10,034 nt of DNA from positions 1 to 10,034 of the forward strand of contig JAZDLM010000033.1 of the NCBI GenBank assembly GCA_043801895.1. The letters are read 5' to 3'. The notes below the pieces were generated by a model that had not been told where the DNA came from, did not search any database, and worked only from the letters and a program-made list of their open reading frames with translations. The position numbers and the translations under genes were made by a program. Shown piece after piece: positions 6,659 through 10,034 of the stretch; position 1 is the stretch's first letter; every line of letters starts with the position of its first letter. The stretch comes from JAZDLM01 sp043801895. GTDB taxonomy: Bacteria > Patescibacteriota > Kazan-3B-28.

Positions 6659-8914
6659 ATGGCACGCAGAAAAAGGGGGCGGCCAGCCAAGAAGGCCGTC
6701 GCAAAAAGGAAGTATAGATACCGCTCCTACCAGACCTCCAAGTGGGCGGATAACCTCAACTTTGATCTGGAGTTGGAGCCGGCAGTCCTGCGCGAGATCG
6801 CGGCGATTTTACTGATCGGTCTTTCTATATTTACCCTGCTGGCTATCATCGGCGGAGCGGGCAATGTGGGGAATTTGTTCTATACCGCTCTTCGGCTCGG
6901 ATTAGGCTGGACCAGTTTTGTCATGCCGGTGCTATTAGCCGCTACCGGGGTAGCATTGTTTTTCCCGGTCCGCTACAAATTCAAAGCCGCCAACGCGATT
7001 GGCCTAGTGCTGTTTATCGTATCGCTCTCCGCCCTGCTCCATGTATTTACCGGGCCCGATTTGGGCTACGAGCTAGCCACTGAGGGCGGCGGCGGTGGAT
7101 ACTTAGGCTTTGTGGTTAGTCGCTCACTAGTGAACTTGTTAGATTTCTGGGCATCGTTCCTGATTTTAGTGGTGGCTTTCGTCGTATCGTTGTTGTTTGC
7201 TTTCGGCCAGCCGCTCCGCGAGCTATTCCTGCGCACTAAACTGGCTCTGCCCAATATTCCCGATTTCAAAATTAACAACGACTTTGCCAAGGGCCGGACT
7301 GCGGCCGAGGACTTAGAGGAAGAAGCCGACGCCGAAGCTAAGCCCGAGGTCAAATCGCTTAAGCCCGGCGCTCCTCGTCCGGTAAGAGTGAACGGGGTCA
7401 AACTCAAAGGAAAAGACACCGACTTTGTCCCTCAATTTAATCCGACCGGCGACTGGAATCCCCCATCACTCGACCTGCTCAATAACATGCCAACTAAAGT
7501 GGACAGCGGCAACATTAATGCCAATGTGGGAATTATTCAAGAGACCTTGGAGGATTTTGGAATTCAAGTTGAGATGCACGAAGCCAATGTCGGCCCGACC
7601 GTCACCCAGTACACCTTAAAACCCGCCGCCGGAATTAAGCTCTCGCGCATTTCTAATTTGTCCAACGATCTGGCCCTGGCCCTGGCTGCTCACCCTATCC
7701 GAATTGAGGCACCGATCCCGGGCCGCTCACTAGTGGGCATAGAGGTTCCCAATAAACGGACCGCCATCGTTCGCCTCAGAGAAATTTTGGAATCTGACGA
7801 ATTCGATAATGTAAAATCATTGCTCCGAATTCCGTTGGGTCGCGATGTGGCGGGCGCGCCCGTGGCTACCGATCTGCTCAGGATGCCCCATCTGCTTATC
7901 GCTGGCGCTACTGGTGCCGGCAAAAGTGTTTTCCTGAACGATTTATTAATTAGCTTGTTGTATCAAAACTCACCCGCCGATTTACGGATGATCTTAGTAG
8001 ACCCGAAGCGAGTCGAATTCACTGCCTATAATGATATTCCCCATCTTCTCTCGCCGGTGGTGGTAGACCCGCATAAGACTATTAATGCGTTGAAGTGGCT
8101 GGTGACCGAAATGGATCGCCGCTATCGCGTAATGTCAGAGGCTAAGGTACGCGAGATCGTCTCGTTTAACCGTCAGGCCAAACCAGACGGCAAGTTCCCC
8201 TACATTGTATTGGTAATCGATGAGTTAGCTGACCTCATGGCAATATCCGCCCGGGAAGTCGAGGCTTATATTTGCCGCTTAGCGCAAATGTCGCGCGCGG
8301 TCGGTATCCACCTGGTATTAGCTACGCAAAGGCCAAGCGTAGATGTTATTACCGGCTTGATCAAAGCCAATTTCCCTTCTCGGATTGCTTTCACGGTAAC
8401 TTCCGGGACCGACTCGCGAACAATTTTGGACACTGTCGGCGCCGATAAGTTGCTCGGAAATGGCGACATGCTGTTTATGCCCTCTGATGCGGCCAAACCG
8501 AAACGGATCCAAGCTTGCTATGTCGGCGACAAGGAAGTAAAAGCGGTTACCGACGCGCTGAAAACTCTCGAAGGCCCCCAATATATCGAAGAAGTGGTTA
8601 GGGATGCCAAGCGGGGCGGGTTATTTGGCGGTAAGGATGGCGACAGCGGCGATGATTTAACGCAAGATGCCATGGACCTGGTAGTGAAAACCGGCAAGGC
8701 CTCCGCCTCATATTTGCAGCGGAGATTCAGGATCGGCTATGCTCGCGCCGCCAGACTGTTGGATATTTTGGAAGAAAAAGGTGTGATCGGCCCGGGCGAT
8801 GGCGCTAAGCCGCGGGAAGTATTAATGAAACAGACCGACCTGGTCGGGGTGGGGGTTGGCCGCGATGTTGACGATGAAACTGGTGAAGAGTTTCACGAAG
8901 GCGAAGATTATTAG
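6659..8914 (+). CDS. ftsK: DNA translocase FtsK/SpoIIIE
   Basis: This 751-residue septal DNA pump uses ATP to move chromosome ends through the division site. It has a basic N-terminus (MARRKRGRPAKK), four likely membrane helices (about 45-66, 80-102, 111-130, 160-183), and a short acidic linker (about 205-270), unlike the very long linker of E. coli FtsK. The motor carries Walker A GATGAGKS (416-423) and Walker B VLVIDE (D521, E522), followed by the family block LATQRPSVDVITGLIKANFP. A C-terminal gamma winged helix (about 666-725, with RIGYARAARL at 691-700) is known in this family to read oriented KOPS/SRS motifs. All the expected parts of the SpoIIIE-size form are present and nothing looks broken. 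The start is fixed by an extended -10 promoter 22 bases upstream. It diverges from the minus-strand block and precedes yajQ and recA. Confidence 0.97.
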   Translation: MARRKRGRPAKKAVAKRKYRYRSYQTSKWADNLNFDLELEPAVLREIAAILLIGLSIFTLLAIIGGAGNVGNLFYTALRLGLGWTSFVMPVLLAATGVALFFPVRYKFKAANAIGLVLFIVSLSALLHVFTGPDLGYELATEGGGGGYLGFVVSRSLVNLLDFWASFLILVVAFVVSLLFAFGQPLRELFLRTKLALPNIPDFKINNDFAKGRTAAEDLEEEADAEAKPEVKSLKPGAPRPVRVNGVKLKGKDTDFVPQFNPTGDWNPPSLDLLNNMPTKVDSGNINANVGIIQETLEDFGIQVEMHEANVGPTVTQYTLKPAAGIKLSRISNLSNDLALALAAHPIRIEAPIPGRSLVGIEVPNKRTAIVRLREILESDEFDNVKSLLRIPLGRDVAGAPVATDLLRMPHLLIAGATGAGKSVFLNDLLISLLYQNSPADLRMILVDPKRVEFTAYNDIPHLLSPVVVDPHKTINALKWLVTEMDRRYRVMSEAKVREIVSFNRQAKPDGKFPYIVLVIDELADLMAISAREVEAYICRLAQMSRAVGIHLVLATQRPSVDVITGLIKANFPSRIAFTVTSGTDSRTILDTVGADKLLGNGDMLFMPSDAAKPKRIQACYVGDKEVKAVTDALKTLEGPQYIEEVVRDAKRGGLFGGKDGDSGDDLTQDAMDLVVKTGKASASYLQRRFRIGYARAARLLDILEEKGVIGPGDGAKPREVLMKQTDLVGVGVGRDVDDETGEEFHEGEDY

Positions 8915-8930
8915 ACTTGCTCTCTCCCAT

Positions 8931-9029
8931 CGTCCCAGACTTGATCCGGGATCCAGAAATAAAAATAAACGCTAGCGCTTTTTAATTTTAGTTTTCTAGA
9001 TTCCGGCTTCCCCAATCAAGTCGAGGACG
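8931..9029. repeat. Long imperfect palindrome, REPIN/MITE-like, between ftsK and yajQ
   Basis: The left arm (8931-8959, starting CGTCCCAGACTTGATCC) and the right arm (8992-9029, ending GTCGAGGACG) are imperfect inverted copies sharing CGTCC, GACTTGAT, GGA and AGAAA on the aligned strand. Each arm can itself fold into a small hairpin around CTTGA. The AT-rich middle continues the symmetry (AAATAAA against TTTAATTTTA) around a perfect CGCTAGCG at 8970-8977. Just beyond the right arm, GAATGACA at 9040-9047 resembles the edge of dispersed repeats of the CGTCAT...GACTTGATC...GGATCCAG type seen in many bacteria. Two inverted hairpin units with an AT core is the build of a REPIN. It could also end or stabilise the ftsK transcript. 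No second copy is visible in this window. Confidence 0.65.
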
Positions 9030-9032
9030 GGC

Positions 9033-9060
9033 TTCGACCGAATGACAAATACAAGATAAT
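9033..9060 (+). promoter_or_regulatory. Possible weak promoter for yajQ-recA
   Basis: GATAAT at 9055-9060 (one mismatch to TATAAT) has TTCGAC at 9033-9038 with a 16-base spacer. The -35 is poor. The start point would fall about 5 bases before the yajQ ATG at 9072, giving an almost leaderless transcript. It is listed because no better promoter lies between the palindrome and yajQ, and read-through from ftsK is the alternative. Confidence 0.3.
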
Positions 9061-9071
9061 TTAGCTCTAGT

Positions 9072-9566
9072 ATGGCAAGTGATCACAGCTTTGATATTGT
9101 ATCGGAGATTGATCTGCAGGAACTCCGCAACGCGCTGGAGCAGACCCGCAAAGAACTGGCAGTCCGCTACGACTTCAAAGATGTACCGACGGAGATCAAG
9201 CAGGAGGAAAAGCAACTCATCATTACTACTGCCGATGAGTATAAATTGAAGGCGGTTCGGGATATCTTGGAAAGTAAACTTCTGCGCCGAGGACTCGATT
9301 TAAAAATCCTTAGCGAACCCAAAAACGAATCTGCCACCCAAAACCAAATCCGTTCGACCATTCTGCTGGTATCTGGAGTGTCGGCGGAAAAAGCGAAGGC
9401 GATCAACAAACTATTGCACGACATGTTCCCTAAGATCCGGCCTACCATTCAGGGTGAAACGATCCGGGTGGTCGCCAAAAGTATCGACGAACTCCAAGCC
9501 GCCATCGACTTATTAAAAAACAGCCCTCAGATCGATCTCCCCCTTCAATTCATTAATTACCGCTAA
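9072..9566 (+). CDS. yajQ: YajQ family (UPF0234) nucleotide-binding protein
   Basis: The 164 residues match the usual family length of about 160-165. The N-terminal block SFDIVSEIDLQELRNAL, the RYDFKD motif and the closing PLQFINYR (family PLQF-N-F/Y-R) are diagnostic. The fold is two ferredoxin-like halves. Family members bind nucleotides or RNA, and a Xanthomonas homologue has been described as a cyclic-di-GMP effector; whether that applies here is unknown. The start at 9072 gives MASDHSFDIVSE, in line with homologues beginning a few residues before SFDIVSE. There is no Shine-Dalgarno sequence. The recA start lies 20 bases downstream, so the two are probably co-transcribed. Confidence 0.94.
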   Translation: MASDHSFDIVSEIDLQELRNALEQTRKELAVRYDFKDVPTEIKQEEKQLIITTADEYKLKAVRDILESKLLRRGLDLKILSEPKNESATQNQIRSTILLVSGVSAEKAKAINKLLHDMFPKIRPTIQGETIRVVAKSIDELQAAIDLLKNSPQIDLPLQFINYR

Positions 9567-9586
9567 ATAAGTGATAAAGTAAATCT

Positions 9587-10034
9587 ATGGCTATTAAATT
9601 AGAGACCAAATCGACCCCGCTAGATGATGCGATCAGCGCTATCCATAAGAGCTACGGTGAAGGCGCCATCATGCGCTTGGGCGACGCTCGGCAGATGGAT
9701 GTAGAAGTGATCCCGACTGGCTCGCTGAACCTAGATATCGCGCTGGGCGTCGGTGGCGTGCCGCGGGGGCGGGTGATTGAAATTTTCGGGCCGGAGTCTT
9801 CCGGTAAAACTACCCTGGCCTTGCATATTGTGGCGGAAGCTCAAAAGAAAGGCGATGTGGCGGCGTTCGTTGACGCCGAACATGCGCTCGACCCAGAGTA
9901 CGCTAGGCGGATCGGGGTGAATACCAAAGAACTGTTGATTTCCCAGCCCGACACCGGCGAGCAGGCCCTCGATATCGTTGAGGCACTCATCCGGTCGAAC
10001 GCAGTTGGTGTTATCGTGATCGATTCGGTGGCCG
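9587..10034 (+). CDS. recA: RecA recombinase, 3' end cut by the window
   Basis: The first 149 codons of RecA, the ATP-dependent strand-exchange protein of homologous recombination and DNA repair, begin at ATG 9587 (MAIKLETKST). The residues visible are unmistakable: GSIMRLG-like GAIMRLG (26-32), GSLNLDIALGVGGVPRGR (45-62), Walker A GPESSGKT (68-75), DAEHALDPEYAR (96-107, with the catalytic-type Glu98), LLISQPDTGEQALDI (116-130) and Walker B VIVIDSVA ending at the window edge (Asp146). The spacing matches E. coli RecA with a two-residue shift. It follows yajQ by 20 bases without a Shine-Dalgarno sequence. No LexA-type box (CTGT-N8-ACAG or GAAC-N4-GTTC) is seen in that gap, so any damage control would have to act on a promoter further upstream. 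Confidence 0.98.
   Translation, partial: MAIKLETKSTPLDDAISAIHKSYGEGAIMRLGDARQMDVEVIPTGSLNLDIALGVGGVPRGRVIEIFGPESSGKTTLALHIVAEAQKKGDVAAFVDAEHALDPEYARRIGVNTKELLISQPDTGEQALDIVEALIRSNAVGVIVIDSVA

Noticed and set aside
7066..7419. Antisense 117-residue frame within ftsK
   Set aside because: It is opposite the Gly-rich and linker part of ftsK, is low-complexity Ser/Lys/Pro, and has no start context.
8970..8985. CGCTAGCG followed by CTTTTT as an intrinsic terminator of ftsK
   Set aside because: An 8-base palindrome with no loop cannot form a stable hairpin by itself; it is better read as the centre of the larger palindrome, although that larger structure could still affect transcript ends.
9567..9586. 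Separate recA promoter or SOS box in the 20-base gap
   Set aside because: Only a weak GATAAA is present, with no -35 at a fitting distance and no LexA-type palindrome.

Overview
This window looks like a piece of a bacterial chromosome of roughly even base composition (judged by eye). Conserved housekeeping genes flank a block of three unrecognised genes. Five facts suggest an uncultured, fast-diverging lineage, and Patescibacteria (candidate phyla radiation) is my best but unproven guess. None of the six visible start codons has a Shine-Dalgarno sequence. Leaders predicted from clear sigma70-type promoters are very short. RNase J carries an Arg/Asn/Pro-rich tail. Large acidic helical orphan proteins with Pro/Ala/Glu linkers sit between core genes. 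A recA neighbourhood with ftsK and yajQ is present. The DNA alone does not exclude other bacterial phyla.

Layout. (1) Bases 1-1803, plus strand: RNase J, open at its 5' end; its reading frame runs off the left edge. (2) Bases 1808-6526, minus strand: a small acidic helical protein, a 783-residue helical protein with a Gly/Ala-rich hydrophobic segment, and a 650-residue protein whose N-terminal third looks like a C39-like (papain-fold) cysteine peptidase domain. Two near-consensus promoters drive this block: one before the 650-residue gene and one before the 783-residue gene, which probably also carries the small gene. (3) Bases 6527-6658: a divergent promoter region with extended -10 elements on both strands and an inverted repeat around the ftsK promoter. 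(4) Bases 6659-10034, plus strand: ftsK (complete DNA translocase), a 157-base gap holding a long imperfect AT-centred palindrome of REPIN/MITE type, yajQ, and the 5' part of recA, which is cut by the right edge.

How the parts relate. RNase J acts in RNA turnover, FtsK in chromosome segregation at division, and RecA in recombination and repair; YajQ is a small nucleotide-binding protein. ftsK, yajQ and recA form a same-strand housekeeping run. The three minus-strand genes have no recognised role. Their placement, shared promoter style and odd domain content make them the part most worth a second look, above all the putative cysteine-peptidase-like protein and the promoter of the 783-residue gene, which resembles that of ftsK.
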